Source: Paenibacillus glycanilyticus NBRC 16618
Lineage (GTDB): Bacteria; Bacillota; Bacilli; Paenibacillales; Paenibacillaceae
Assembly: GCF_004000805.1 (NCBI RefSeq)
Contig: NZ_BILY01000028.1
Coordinates: 24,229-88,228 of the forward strand
Reading direction: 5' to 3'
DNA: 64,000 nucleotides
Shown piece after piece: positions 8,139-16,694 of the stretch (position 1 is its first letter; each line of letters begins with the position of its first letter). The position numbers and the translations under genes were made by a program. Below the pieces are notes generated by a model. That model ran no database searches, was not told where the DNA came from, and was given only the letters and a program-made list of their open reading frames with translations.

Positions 8139-9116
8139 TTAGGGAACAAGAATAATCTTGCCCGTGCTTTGACGGCTTTCGAGCAGCCGATGGGCGTCCG
8201 CGCCTTCCGCAAGCGGAAAAGCTCTGGGCTGCTCCAGCTTCAGACTACCGTCCCGAAGCCAGCCGAACAATTCGTCCGCCCGGCGGATGCGGTCTTCACG
8301 CGACGTGACATGATTCCATAGATCCCCGCCCGTTAACGTTTTCGACGTATCCATAAGCATTCGCGGGTCTACAAAAGCCGGGTCTCCTCCCGCCATGCCG
8401 AAGAAAACAACCGCCCCTTTTATCCTCACAGCCGTAAAGCTGTCCATTAACGTAGAACCAACAGAGTCATACGCAACCGATACTCCTTCGCCGCCGGTTG
8501 ACCAGTTCTTTGCCGCATCTACCCAATTGCTGCCGTAGAGCAGCGCTTCGTCGGCACCCGCTGCTAGCGCCGCTTCCCTTTTCGCTTCGGAAGAGACAAG
8601 CCCCAGCACGCGCGCGCCCTGCCGCTTCGCAAGCTGCACGAGCAGCTGTCCGACGCCGCCGGCGGCGGCATGGACAAGCACTTCGTCGCCCGTCTGTACG
8701 CGATAGCTGTCACGGGTCAAGTAATGCGCGGTCATGCCCTGCAGCAGTACCGCGGCCGCAGTCTCGAAGCTGGTATCGTCCGGAAGCGGTATCGCCTTCT
8801 CCGCCGGTACCAGCACCAGCTCCGCATTGGCATGCGGTACATCGCAGAAAGCGATCCGGTCGCCCCGCTTCAATCCGCCTGCGTCCGGACCGGCCTCCTC
8901 CACGAAGCCCGCTCCCTCGTAACCCAAAATATAAGGCGGATTCCCCGCCAGATGATAATTGCCCCGCCTGCGGTAAATGTCCGCGTAGTTCAGACCGGCG
9001 GCTTTCAGCCGCACCAATACGGTTCCCGGCTTTACCTCCGGCGCGGGAATTTCCCTGTACGCGAGCACCTCCGGCCCGCCAAACGTTTCAAATACCAATG
9101 CCTTCATGCTATTCAT
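8139..9116 (-). CDS. NADPH:quinone oxidoreductase-type zinc-free alcohol dehydrogenase
   Basis: Medium-chain dehydrogenase/reductase of the quinone oxidoreductase branch. The N-terminal GroES-like part (about residues 5-125) carries the family stretch GLNYADIYRRRGNY; the Rossmann part contains AAAGGVGQLLVQLAK (NADPH-binding, about 150-165). The cysteines and histidines that hold zinc in alcohol dehydrogenases are absent, which supports quinone reductase. Length of 325 is normal. ATG at 9116 follows GGAGGCAGCAGG; an internal ATG three codons later is possible. It appears monocistronic with its own terminator. Natural substrate unknown. Confidence 0.88.
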   Translation of the reverse strand: MNSMKALVFETFGGPEVLAYREIPAPEVKPGTVLVRLKAAGLNYADIYRRRGNYHLAGNPPYILGYEGAGFVEEAGPDAGGLKRGDRIAFCDVPHANAELVLVPAEKAIPLPDDTSFETAAAVLLQGMTAHYLTRDSYRVQTGDEVLVHAAAGGVGQLLVQLAKRQGARVLGLVSSEAKREAALAAGADEALLYGSNWVDAAKNWSTGGEGVSVAYDSVGSTLMDSFTAVRIKGAVVFFGMAGGDPAFVDPRMLMDTSKTLTGGDLWNHVTSREDRIRRADELFGWLRDGSLKLEQPRAFPLAEGADAHRLLESRQSTGKIILVP

Positions 9117-9216
9117 CCTGCTGCCTCCGCATACGTGCTTAATATTACTCTTATCTTCCCCGGTTGAAGGTTAAATCTTCATCAAATTTAAATCGATCAT
9201 CCGCATTTCAACGCAG

Positions 9217-9921
9217 CTACTTCGTAGCCATCATAATGCTCCCGAAATCGGTTGGATCATCAAAGGTTTTGCTCGCCACAGCTTTTCCTTCACCGTTGAG
9301 AGCTTCAATCTTGTACGGCTTATCCGCTGCAGCCGGAAGGAGGGCATACCAGATTCTCTGCTGTACGCCTTCGCTAATGATCTTGGCGTTATATTCTCCG
9401 GCTGCCTCGCCGCCTACGGTAACTTTGACGCCAGCTACAGCGCTATTCGCAAGCTGTCCGTAAATTATCGGGAACGGGCCATTTATCCCTTTATACTTCG
9501 GTATACTCATGAAGTCTAAAGCTTCATTCTGATCGGCAGCAGCGGAATAGCTATAATTTCCACCATAGACCCATTTCCAACCCAGCAAGGTTTTCCGAAC
9601 GAATTCAAGCCCCAGATTGTTTCCTTCTTTCTGTTCATTCAGCTTATTAAACAGCAGGAAACCTCCGGCAACAGGCTCCCGGTAAATGATATGGGTCCTT
9701 GCGTCGTTCCTGAATTTCCGAACGGCTTCCTCCGGGGTATTTCCCAGCGGAATTTTAATCGTTCCTGATATACCCGACGCGCGCGAATATCTCCAATCCG
9801 CGATACCACCGGGCCGGTCATAAGCATACACAAATCCAATAAATAAAACTAAACATACCGCTATAGCAATCGCCGTTCTCATGAGCCATATTTGTCTGCC
9901 CGTTCGTATTTTCGGATACAT
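9217..9921 (-). CDS. Membrane-anchored protein of unknown function
   Basis: I do not recognise a family. A positively charged start and one hydrophobic segment (about residues 12-33) suggest a signal anchor with the rest outside the cell. The ectodomain (about 200 residues) contains aromatic-rich beta-type stretches (LLGWKWVYGGNYSYS, FPIIYGQLANS) and no cysteines beyond one inside the membrane segment. A late segment (about 160-225) resembles a small beta-sandwich. It starts 16 bases after the kinase-like gene, so the two are probably one operon. ATG at 9921 follows GGAGGC with good spacing. Confidence 0.6.
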   Translation of the reverse strand: MYPKIRTGRQIWLMRTAIAIAVCLVLFIGFVYAYDRPGGIADWRYSRASGISGTIKIPLGNTPEEAVRKFRNDARTHIIYREPVAGGFLLFNKLNEQKEGNNLGLEFVRKTLLGWKWVYGGNYSYSAAADQNEALDFMSIPKYKGINGPFPIIYGQLANSAVAGVKVTVGGEAAGEYNAKIISEGVQQRIWYALLPAAADKPYKIEALNGEGKAVASKTFDDPTDFGSIMMATK

Positions 9922-9936
9922 GATTGCCTCCTTGCT

Positions 9937-10938
9937 TTATGTTTGCGAAGCATGCTGAACCAATCCCGCCGAGCGGAATTCCTCCAGGAATTCATTCAGC
10001 CAGTCCTCGCCGTAATCAAGCGCGCCGGACTGGGTCGGGACGAAGAGGACATCAAGGCTCATGATCCAAAAACGCCGGACAAGCACAAACAGCTCCACTG
10101 CCTGCTCATCCTTTTCGGAAAAAGGCCTTACGCTACGGTATCCGGCCAGCAAGGCCTGCCACAGCTGCTCCTTGTTATCGGCGGATTGCCGCTTTCTGCT
10201 CCGGACTTGGGCAAGATCGTACGCCCGCCAGCCGGGCGCCGACCACTCAAAGTCAAAATGGGTGTAGCGTCCGCCCGTCTCAACGGCATTATTGTTGCCA
10301 TGCATATCGCCGTGGCAGATGCCCCAATCCAGCCCGTCCGCTGCGGCGGAAGCAACTCTATCCTGCAGGGCATCGGCATATTCGCGGAGAAATACCGCCG
10401 CCGGATGCTCCTTGCCTATATGGCGAATAATGCGCTGCAAGGATTCCTCCACCAAAAACTCCGTATTCAGCTCCCGGCGCGGAAGCTCTAGCCTGACCCG
10501 ATCCATCGCCAGATGGAGCTGCGCGGCCGATTGCCCAAATGCGTAACAGCTATCCTCGTCCTGCAGACGGTTCTCAACGCCTTCCACATACTCGAAAAGA
10601 ACGGCGATCCGCTCCCCTTCCGGCGCGGCAATAACCGAATAGCGGGTGCCGTCCGCCTTTCTAACCGGCCGTGCTATCGAAGCTTGCGATCCCGCCAGCA
10701 GCTCTTCCAATTGACCAAGAAGCTCCATCTCATACGCGGCTTCTTTCTTCCCAATCTCCTGCCGGTAGATTCTTAATATATAGGTTCCCTTTTCGGTTTG
10801 CACGCGATAGGTATCATTCAAGCCGCGGAGCCAATACACGCATTGGGCCCACGGGCCAAGCTCATACTGCCCGCTAAGGCCGTTCATCAAATAGTCGGGC
10901 GCCAGCACCGAGCTGACAGCCATCGGCTGATTGGTCAT
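9937..10938 (-). CDS. Aminoglycoside phosphotransferase-fold kinase
   Basis: APH/choline-kinase fold enzyme. Catalytic loop HGDMHGNN (about residues 209-216) and metal-binding HFDFEWSAPG are present; the N-lobe has TYILRIYR with the ATP-binding lysine or arginine region. This group includes homoserine kinase type II, SrkA-like stress kinases, fructosamine kinase-like and antibiotic kinases, and sequence alone does not pick the substrate. It heads a two-gene operon with a membrane-anchored protein of unknown function. It is one of three APH-fold genes in the window. Confidence 0.8.
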   Translation of the reverse strand: MTNQPMAVSSVLAPDYLMNGLSGQYELGPWAQCVYWLRGLNDTYRVQTEKGTYILRIYRQEIGKKEAAYEMELLGQLEELLAGSQASIARPVRKADGTRYSVIAAPEGERIAVLFEYVEGVENRLQDEDSCYAFGQSAAQLHLAMDRVRLELPRRELNTEFLVEESLQRIIRHIGKEHPAAVFLREYADALQDRVASAAADGLDWGICHGDMHGNNNAVETGGRYTHFDFEWSAPGWRAYDLAQVRSRKRQSADNKEQLWQALLAGYRSVRPFSEKDEQAVELFVLVRRFWIMSLDVLFVPTQSGALDYGEDWLNEFLEEFRSAGLVQHASQT

Positions 10939-11084
10939 TTCACATCGGTCCCCTTCCCTATTTCAGTATCTCTATCATAAACGAGCATCACTTCCACATA
11001 AAGGAATTTAATTGTTTTATCCGTTTCTATCACGCTCTCCATCCGTTAAGATAGTAAGAGTAGACCCTACAAGGAGGGAATAAT

Positions 11085-11936
11085 ATGATCCCTGACCGCA
11101 AGCACCTTCGCGGGGATTGCGACAATTGCTTTGGGTTATGCTGCGTTGCGCTCCCTTTTGCCGCTTCGGCGGACTTTGCCATAGATAAACAAAGCGGACA
11201 GCCCTGCCGCAATCTGCGGAACGATTACCGCTGCGGCATTCATGCCAAGCTTCGTCAGCAGGGCTTCCGGGGCTGTACGGTGTACGACTGCTTTGGAGCC
11301 GGGCAGAAGCTGTCGCAGCATACCTTCGGCGGGCGCAGCTGGCGGGAAGAGCCCCAAGCAGCAAAACTTATGTACGAGGTCTTTCCCGTGATGTGGCATT
11401 TGCAGGAGCTGCTCTGGTATTTAGCTGAAGCGCTTGAGAATCCAGCTGCCCAGCCGCTTCGATCGGAGCTGCGTGCCGCATGGGAAGAAACGGAACGCCT
11501 TACCGGCTTGGATGCGGAAGCTTTGCTTAAGCTGGATTTTGCCGCTCACCGGGCCGAAATGAATACCCTGCTGCTGAAGACAAGCGAGGTCGTACGGGCT
11601 AAAGCACCAAAGTCCAAGACCGATACCCGAAGAAAAAAACCGGTCGGACGCGGTGCCGACCTTATGGGCGCCAAGCTGCAGAACGCCGATCTTCGCGGCG
11701 CTAATTTGCGCGGGTCGTATCTCATCGCGGCCGATCTCCGCGGGGCCGACCTTCGTCATGCCGATCTGATTGGCGCCGATATGCGGGATACCGACCTGAG
11801 CGGGGCAGACTTAAGCGAAAGCCTGTTCCTTACCCAAGTTCAGCTCCAAGCGGCAAAGGGCAATGCGGACACCAAGCTTCCGCCCGCGCTTAGCCGCCCC
11901 GACCATTGGAGCGGCAAAAAGCCGGCCACGTCCTAA
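11085..11936 (+). CDS. Cysteine-cluster (YkgJ-like) pentapeptide-repeat protein
   Basis: Two-part protein. Residues 1-75 carry eight cysteines (12, 15, 19, 20, 41, 50, 64, 69), starting CDNCFGLCC, the spacing of the YkgJ-type zinc- or iron-chelating domain. A helical middle (about 90-180) and a basic linker (about 180-195) follow. Residues about 197-255 are pentapeptide repeats of the A(D/N)LRG type (NADLRGANLRGSYL), which fold into a right-handed four-sided helix. Pentapeptide-repeat proteins can mimic DNA or serve as scaffolds; a metal domain fused to one is unusual. ATG at 11085 follows AAGGAGGG. It is monocistronic, with a terminator shared with the convergent SDR gene. Confidence 0.8.
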   Translation: MIPDRKHLRGDCDNCFGLCCVALPFAASADFAIDKQSGQPCRNLRNDYRCGIHAKLRQQGFRGCTVYDCFGAGQKLSQHTFGGRSWREEPQAAKLMYEVFPVMWHLQELLWYLAEALENPAAQPLRSELRAAWEETERLTGLDAEALLKLDFAAHRAEMNTLLLKTSEVVRAKAPKSKTDTRRKKPVGRGADLMGAKLQNADLRGANLRGSYLIAADLRGADLRHADLIGADMRDTDLSGADLSESLFLTQVQLQAAKGNADTKLPPALSRPDHWSGKKPATS

Positions 11937-11952
11937 GACGAGACCGGCTTTT
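11917..11952. terminator. Bidirectional intrinsic terminator
   Basis: AAAAGCCGG / CCGGCTTTT arms between convergent genes. The left arm lies within the last codons of the pentapeptide gene. Confidence 0.75.
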
Positions 11953-11966
11953 CTCCCTGCACCGCA

Positions 11967-12785
11967 TTATTGATATTGCGCTGCAATCCGTTCCAAATAT
12001 TCCTCAATCGGCAGCGATTTTCTCATTTCCGTCAATTGATGGGCAGCTTCTCCGACCAATGTGCGGAACTGCTTGCTTTCTCCCAAGGCCAGACGGGCGA
12101 TGGCATCCACAATCGTCTGCGGATCATCCAGCTCGCCTTCGGAAGATTTAGCCATCATCCCTTTTACTTTCGCGGTAATGTCGTCATAATCGGTAATCTC
12201 TTCGCTGTGGCCCCAGGCGATCTTGCTCACAAAGTTATTGCCCGACGATCCGCCCTGCTCCACCAGTCTCAGCTCAATCCCAAGCGGCTTCAGCTCGTAA
12301 TACAAGCCTTCGATTAAGCCTTCCAGGGCAAACTTGGACATGTTATATAAAGAACCCGTCGGCACGGCTGTCGTTACGCCCATAAACGAGCTGATCGTAA
12401 TGAACATCCCCGACTTATTCGCGCGAAAATGCGGGAGCATTGCGCGAATGACGTTAATGGGCCCACGCACGTTAACGCCGAACTGCCAGTCGATTGTCTC
12501 TTCCATCGCCAGCTCCAAGGCGCCATAAGCGCCAACGCCGGCGTTATTGATGACAACGTCAATCCGTCCAAAAGCTTTAATCGCATCGGCTACCGCAGTC
12601 CGGACCTGCTCCACATCCGTAACATCCAGCTTAAACAGCTTCACATTGCTGTACTGCGTCAGCTCCGTCTCGTTCTCCGGCGTACGCATCGTAGCCGCCA
12701 CATTCCAGCCCAGCTTGGCAAAATGGATCGCTGTCAGCTTGCCTAATCCGCTGCTTGTTCCCGTAATCAAAATCGTTTTATTCAT
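11967..12785 (-). CDS. Short-chain dehydrogenase/reductase (SDR)
   Basis: Classical SDR of 272 residues: TGTSSGLG cofactor motif (about 8-15), NNAG (about 81-84) and catalytic Ser...YNMSK (about 139-157). NADP(H) preference is plausible from the basic residue after the first strand (ATMRT). The substrate is unknown. ATG at 12785 follows GAGGAGAG. Upstream lies a 17-bp sequence identical to one in front of the adjacent TetR gene, so this enzyme is probably the target of that repressor. Confidence 0.9.
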   Translation of the reverse strand: MNKTILITGTSSGLGKLTAIHFAKLGWNVAATMRTPENETELTQYSNVKLFKLDVTDVEQVRTAVADAIKAFGRIDVVINNAGVGAYGALELAMEETIDWQFGVNVRGPINVIRAMLPHFRANKSGMFITISSFMGVTTAVPTGSLYNMSKFALEGLIEGLYYELKPLGIELRLVEQGGSSGNNFVSKIAWGHSEEITDYDDITAKVKGMMAKSSEGELDDPQTIVDAIARLALGESKQFRTLVGEAAHQLTEMRKSLPIEEYLERIAAQYQ

Positions 12786-12819
12786 TATGATTCTCTCCTC
12801 TAATTTTTAGTTTTAGATC

Positions 12820-12836
12820 GAACGTTCATTCTAGTG
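12820..12836. promoter_or_regulatory. Candidate TetR operator, copy 1 (before SDR)
   Basis: GAACGTTCATTCTAGTG, identical over 17 bases to the copy at 13513-13529. It contains the palindrome GAACGTTC and a TAGAATGAACGTTC-type half-site arrangement typical of TetR sites. Confidence 0.65.
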
Positions 12837-12895
12837 AATTCAGAAGCCGGCCATGGAAGACCGCGACAGCGGAAGCGTGCTCGTCATTGATCGCG

Positions 12896-13477
12896 CTATC
12901 CTCTAATTGCTCCCTGCCAGCATATTTCTATCGCCTGCCGAATCCCGGCTTCGGTTAAATCCGAATTGCCCTGCAAATAACTTTTCACCATGTAGACCAT
13001 GGAGCCGTAATGCATCTGGACAAGCAGCTTGGGGTCCATTTCCCGGAACAGTCCTTGCTCCATAGCGTCCGCGTAAAGCTTGTTCATCGGCGCGCACCAG
13101 CCGCCGTTATAGGCTTTTTGCTTCACCTCTTCGTAAATATACGGCGAGAAGGAGTACTGCTCGATGAACTGGAAGCCCTCCGGATACTGCCGGCTGGTCT
13201 CGATTACGCGTTCCCAGCCCCAGATGAACCGCTCCCGGATCGTTCCTTCCCGGTTCAAGCCTTCCTGGACGAATTGGCCGTTATACGCAACGATAGCCGT
13301 GTACAGCTCGTTAATAATTTCTTCCTTGCTGCTGAAGTAATGATAAATGCTGCCCGTCGATACTTTAGACTCCTTGGCGATAAGCGCCATCGAAGTAGCT
13401 TGAAGCTCCTTGCGGATAATGATCTGCAGCGTTGTCTCAAGCACGGCTTTCTGCACTTTGTTGTATTGTTCGAACAT
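12896..13477 (-). CDS. TetR family transcriptional regulator
   Basis: 193-residue repressor. The helix-turn-helix covers about residues 8-50 (MALIAKESKVSTGSIYHYF); the C-terminal region is helical and aromatic (FQFIEQYSFSPYIYEE), consistent with a hydrophobic ligand pocket. ATG at 13477 follows GGAGGAAG. It is on the same strand as, and 110 bases upstream of, the SDR gene; matching 17-bp sites precede both, suggesting one regulator controls itself and the SDR. Confidence 0.88.
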   Translation of the reverse strand: MFEQYNKVQKAVLETTLQIIIRKELQATSMALIAKESKVSTGSIYHYFSSKEEIINELYTAIVAYNGQFVQEGLNREGTIRERFIWGWERVIETSRQYPEGFQFIEQYSFSPYIYEEVKQKAYNGGWCAPMNKLYADAMEQGLFREMDPKLLVQMHYGSMVYMVKSYLQGNSDLTEAGIRQAIEICWQGAIRG

Positions 13478-13503
13478 GTTGCTTCCTCCAACAAGTTAAG
13501 ATC

Positions 13504-13529
13504 CACTAGATAGAACGTTCATTCTAGTG
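13504..13529. promoter_or_regulatory. Candidate TetR operator, copy 2 (before TetR)
   Basis: Contains the 17-bp sequence shared with 12820-12836. Outer inverted arms CACTAGA (13504-13510) and TCTAGTG (13523-13529) flank it, with GAACGTTC inside. Confidence 0.65.
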
Positions 13530-13602
13530 CAATTATGTACCTTGCGACTGTCGCTGTCAACTGGTAAGGAGTAGTATGCCTCGCTTTCCGGCAATTACTC
13601 AA

Positions 13603-13627
13603 GCTCTAACGAACGTATCGTTAGAGC
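13603..13627. repeat. Intergenic hairpin element
   Basis: Perfect 10-bp inverted repeat GCTCTAACGA / TCGTTAGAGC around ACGTA. There is no T-run next to it, so it does not look like the terminator of either neighbour. It may be a stray copy of a dispersed hairpin repeat. Confidence 0.5.
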
Positions 13628-13633
13628 CCGCGA

Positions 13634-13678
13634 CAAAAAAAGACGGCTGCCCTAAGCCATTCGGCTTGGGAGCAGCCT
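13634..13678 (-). terminator. Intrinsic terminator after helical-repeat gene
   Basis: GGCTGC...AAGCC / GGCTT...GCAGCC stem followed on the minus strand by a run of seven T. It terminates the HSP90/helical-repeat operon. Confidence 0.8.
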
Positions 13679-13682
13679 ATTC

Positions 13683-14735
13683 TCATGTTCCGTAAGCGGC
13701 CTGCAGGCGTGCAGCCATTTTTTCTTTCTCCCGCACCAAGTCCTCTACGAAGGTATTGCCGTTACGGCGGTTAAACGCTTGAGCCAGACGCTCGATCTCT
13801 TCATCCAGCCAGGCTAAAGTGACGGTCTCCGCCTCGGCAAGCTTTTTCCTCCGTTTGCCCTTGCTCCATTCCTTCAGGAAAATACGGACGGACAGCATAT
13901 ATTGCAGCCGGTCCCATCCAACCTTGCTGCCTAGACCTAGCCGGATCGTCTGCTCATACAGCTTGACGGCCTTTGGCATATCCGTTACGGTGAAAAACTG
14001 CAGGAAGGTGCCGTATTCCTCCAGATAGGACGGCCCTTTAAGGGCACGGTAGGCTTTTTTCGCGGTCTCCAATGCCCGGTCGTATTCCCCAAGCCTAAGC
14101 AGCGGCATCATCATTTCGCTGTACGTGCTCTCCGGGATCGATCGGCAGGACAGCTTGCCATCAAGGATAGGCTTCAGCGATTGGAGCCCTTTTTTGTGAT
14201 GATTAATCGCAAAATGATAGCTGCCGAACATGTTCTGCTCGCAGGCGCTGCAGTCCGACAACGAATCCCGCTTCGCCGCTCTCCAGCTCTTGTAGTAATC
14301 TGCCGCTTCGGCAAGCTTCCCCTGCCATAGCATGAGACTAACCCGCTTCTGGTAGTAAACCCGGAGACTATAACCGTAAGCGATGCATTTTTCCTTAAAA
14401 TCCTCGTAAATCCGCTCAATCTGCTCCAGGCTTAATTCCGGCATCCGCCACACATACCCAAGCACCCATTTATAATGCCACATGATATAAAAGTTCGAAT
14501 ACGCGCCCGGATTCTTCTCGAATTTGGACAAGCACCAGGAGAAGGAGACCAGCATCCGCTCCGGACAACCGCATTCCGGTGCCGCATTGGAGTAGTCCAT
14601 TCTCGCGTGATAAGCCTCTTCTTCCGTCATATACCGGTCGGCGACACGAATCATCTCCTCCAGAACGGCCAGCTTCTGCTTACCGTCCGGCATGGACCAT
14701 GTCGAGCGCCTCAGCTCCTGAAAACGGTTCTTCAT
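13683..14735 (-). CDS. Helical-repeat (TPR-like) protein paired with HSP90-family ATPase
   Basis: 350-residue, almost wholly helical protein with repeated pairs of amphipathic helices (for example LAEAADYYKSWRAA and YDRALETAKKAYRAL, with A and G/Y at tetratricopeptide-type positions), so a TPR-like solenoid is likely. It has two close cysteine pairs (ECGCPE near residue 55, CSACE near 160) and a basic segment KGKRRKKLAEAE near 290. No enzyme motif is visible. Its start overlaps the HSP90-family stop by four bases (ATGA), indicating coupled translation. Eukaryotic HSP90s use TPR co-chaperones; an analogous partnership here is an inference from gene pairing only. Confidence 0.65.
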   Translation of the reverse strand: MKNRFQELRRSTWSMPDGKQKLAVLEEMIRVADRYMTEEEAYHARMDYSNAAPECGCPERMLVSFSWCLSKFEKNPGAYSNFYIMWHYKWVLGYVWRMPELSLEQIERIYEDFKEKCIAYGYSLRVYYQKRVSLMLWQGKLAEAADYYKSWRAAKRDSLSDCSACEQNMFGSYHFAINHHKKGLQSLKPILDGKLSCRSIPESTYSEMMMPLLRLGEYDRALETAKKAYRALKGPSYLEEYGTFLQFFTVTDMPKAVKLYEQTIRLGLGSKVGWDRLQYMLSVRIFLKEWSKGKRRKKLAEAETVTLAWLDEEIERLAQAFNRRNGNTFVEDLVREKEKMAARLQAAYGT

Positions 14736-16516
14736 CGGCCGACCTCGGCGTTCCGGTCAAGGCCCATATTCATGAATTGGAGCAGCGACTCGTTCATCAG
14801 CCTCAGCTCCTCGCTGCTCAGCGGGTGGTTCCCCATTAACAGAGCCTGCGTATATAACAGCTCGATGCTGTTCTGCTGGAGCTTAAGATCTCCGGATGCG
14901 ATCGCCTTGCGGACAATCGGGTTATTGTAGTTGAAGCATAGCCTTGCGTAAGGCTTCTCGTACAACTCATCCTTGATCACGTGTATAACCTCGGCAAACA
15001 ACGGATTCGCCTGCTCTTCGCTTTCCTCCATCATCTTGAAGAAGTTGACCTCCTGATTAATGTTGAAGAGGACGGGAATGTCCGCAGGCTCGAACCATTT
15101 GATCAGCGAACGGCATTGATAAGGCGCTAGCAGCCGGTCCGCCAGGTCCAGAAAAGGCTGCACTTCATCCCGCTCGCTCCGGCCAAGCGATTCGAACCGG
15201 CTGGAGAAGCTCAGAATATCGAGCACGCTGACCTGCACCTGTTCGTCAATGGAGGGAAGCCTTCGAATCAGCTCCAGATCATGGACATAACCGCCGTTGA
15301 TAACCATCATGTTCTGGGCCTTCGCCACGCGGGCTACCTGCCTGAACTCGTCAAAGCTGGAAGTCACCATAATATGACGGTGATTGCGCAAAATATCGGC
15401 CATCTTCAAATCGCCGTAGGACGTTTCGAAGCTTAAATGCAGGATAAACAGCTCATACAGCTCATCGTCCTCGGCAGCCATCGTTTTAAGCGAGGCATAA
15501 TGAATAAGGACAATCCGTGCGAACAACTCCGGATCTTTGTCGGCGAGTTCGATCAGATAACGCTTGATGCAGACGCCAAGCTCATCCCGCACCGCGTAGA
15601 AAAGGTCATTTTCCTGGAAGGACTCCCTCGATGCCGTTGGCCGAAGGCTGTTTGTGTTAATGATGCCATTGACGAAAAAGGCCCACGACGGCAGCATATT
15701 GTTCATTTTGTCCGACAGCAGGACGCGCTTCAGGTACGCCTTATGACGTTTCTCGTCCTGCAGGCTGACGGAATAAGGCAATATATAAGCAATCCCTTCC
15801 GTGTCTCCGATCAGAGACTTCAGAGGAATAATATCCATCGGCTTCTCGTACTCGCTGTCCTCGATATAGGAGATCGCTTCTGCTTTGCCCATTCGCCAAG
15901 GAGGAGTCGTATCGTTGATTTGCCGGCTGTCCTTGTCCTCCGTCAGCACGATTGGCGTCTCCAAATATTTGCCGAACCGCTCGAGCTGCTGGTACATCTT
16001 GTACCACTCGGCGTATTCCTCGTATTCCGGCTTCAGCTTCAGATACACCGTCGTTCCGATCGGAACCGTTCTCTTCAGCTTATTCGTGACATAGGTGCCA
16101 TCCGGCTTGCCGCGCCATTCCAGCGAATCTCCCTCGAGGGCGGACCGGGTAATGAGCACAATCTCGTCGCTGATGACGAAGCAGGACAGAAGGCCAACGC
16201 CGAACTGGCCGATATAATCGTCCGCCGCATCCTGATCCGCCTTTTTTGTTGTGCTTCCTATCCGCGCCAGAAACTGTTCGATTTCCGATTCCGTAAGACC
16301 GATGCCGTTATCCATGAAAGAGATTGTATGCGAGGACGGGAATAGCTCTACCGCTACCTTCCCCTCCGTTATATGTCCAAGTCTCTTTCTCGCCGTCACC
16401 GCATCCACCGCATTCTGAAGCAGCTCGCGGACGAATACGCCCGGATCGGAATACAAATGATTGGATAAGAGATCAATAATGCCCTGCAGATTCACTTGAA
16501 AATTCATATTGCCCAA
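14732..16516 (-). CDS. HSP90-family ATPase (HtpG-like)
   Basis: GHKL ATPase of 594 residues related to HtpG. Seen: ELLQNAVDA (Glu31, Asn35, Asp38), DNGIG (Asp69), IGQFGVG (102-108) and a GTTVYLKL stretch, which together form the ATP pocket; the middle domain has RPTASRESFQEN, matching the HtpG catalytic-loop region. The C-terminal third is shorter and more divergent than housekeeping HtpG. A TTG start at 16516 is used because GAGGTG lies 5 bases upstream; an ATG at 16507 is the alternative. It forms a two-gene operon with a TPR-like protein, which differs from the usual lone htpG. Client and role are unknown. Confidence 0.85.
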   Translation of the reverse strand: MGNMNFQVNLQGIIDLLSNHLYSDPGVFVRELLQNAVDAVTARKRLGHITEGKVAVELFPSSHTISFMDNGIGLTESEIEQFLARIGSTTKKADQDAADDYIGQFGVGLLSCFVISDEIVLITRSALEGDSLEWRGKPDGTYVTNKLKRTVPIGTTVYLKLKPEYEEYAEWYKMYQQLERFGKYLETPIVLTEDKDSRQINDTTPPWRMGKAEAISYIEDSEYEKPMDIIPLKSLIGDTEGIAYILPYSVSLQDEKRHKAYLKRVLLSDKMNNMLPSWAFFVNGIINTNSLRPTASRESFQENDLFYAVRDELGVCIKRYLIELADKDPELFARIVLIHYASLKTMAAEDDELYELFILHLSFETSYGDLKMADILRNHRHIMVTSSFDEFRQVARVAKAQNMMVINGGYVHDLELIRRLPSIDEQVQVSVLDILSFSSRFESLGRSERDEVQPFLDLADRLLAPYQCRSLIKWFEPADIPVLFNINQEVNFFKMMEESEEQANPLFAEVIHVIKDELYEKPYARLCFNYNNPIVRKAIASGDLKLQQNSIELLYTQALLMGNHPLSSEELRLMNESLLQFMNMGLDRNAEVGR

Positions 16517-16604
16517 ACTCTCACCTCACGGTTCATTTCTCGTTTTCCTACTATAAGCCAACAGTACAGTATGAATATCGTCAGGAACAAGGGCACTTAT
16601 AAGT

Positions 16605-16680
16605 ATAAAAAAAGAAGCGCGCCAAAGCGCAACTGTAAATACGGTTTTTCCCGTTCTACAGTTGCGCCTTCGGCGCGCTT
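16605..16680 (-). terminator. Long two-part hairpin terminator after vanY-like gene
   Basis: Outer arms AAGCGCGCC / GGCGCGCTT and inner arms GCGCAACTGTA / TACAGTTGCGC form one long interrupted stem, then a run of seven T on the minus strand. Confidence 0.8.
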
Positions 16681-16694
16681 TACAATAACTTTAT

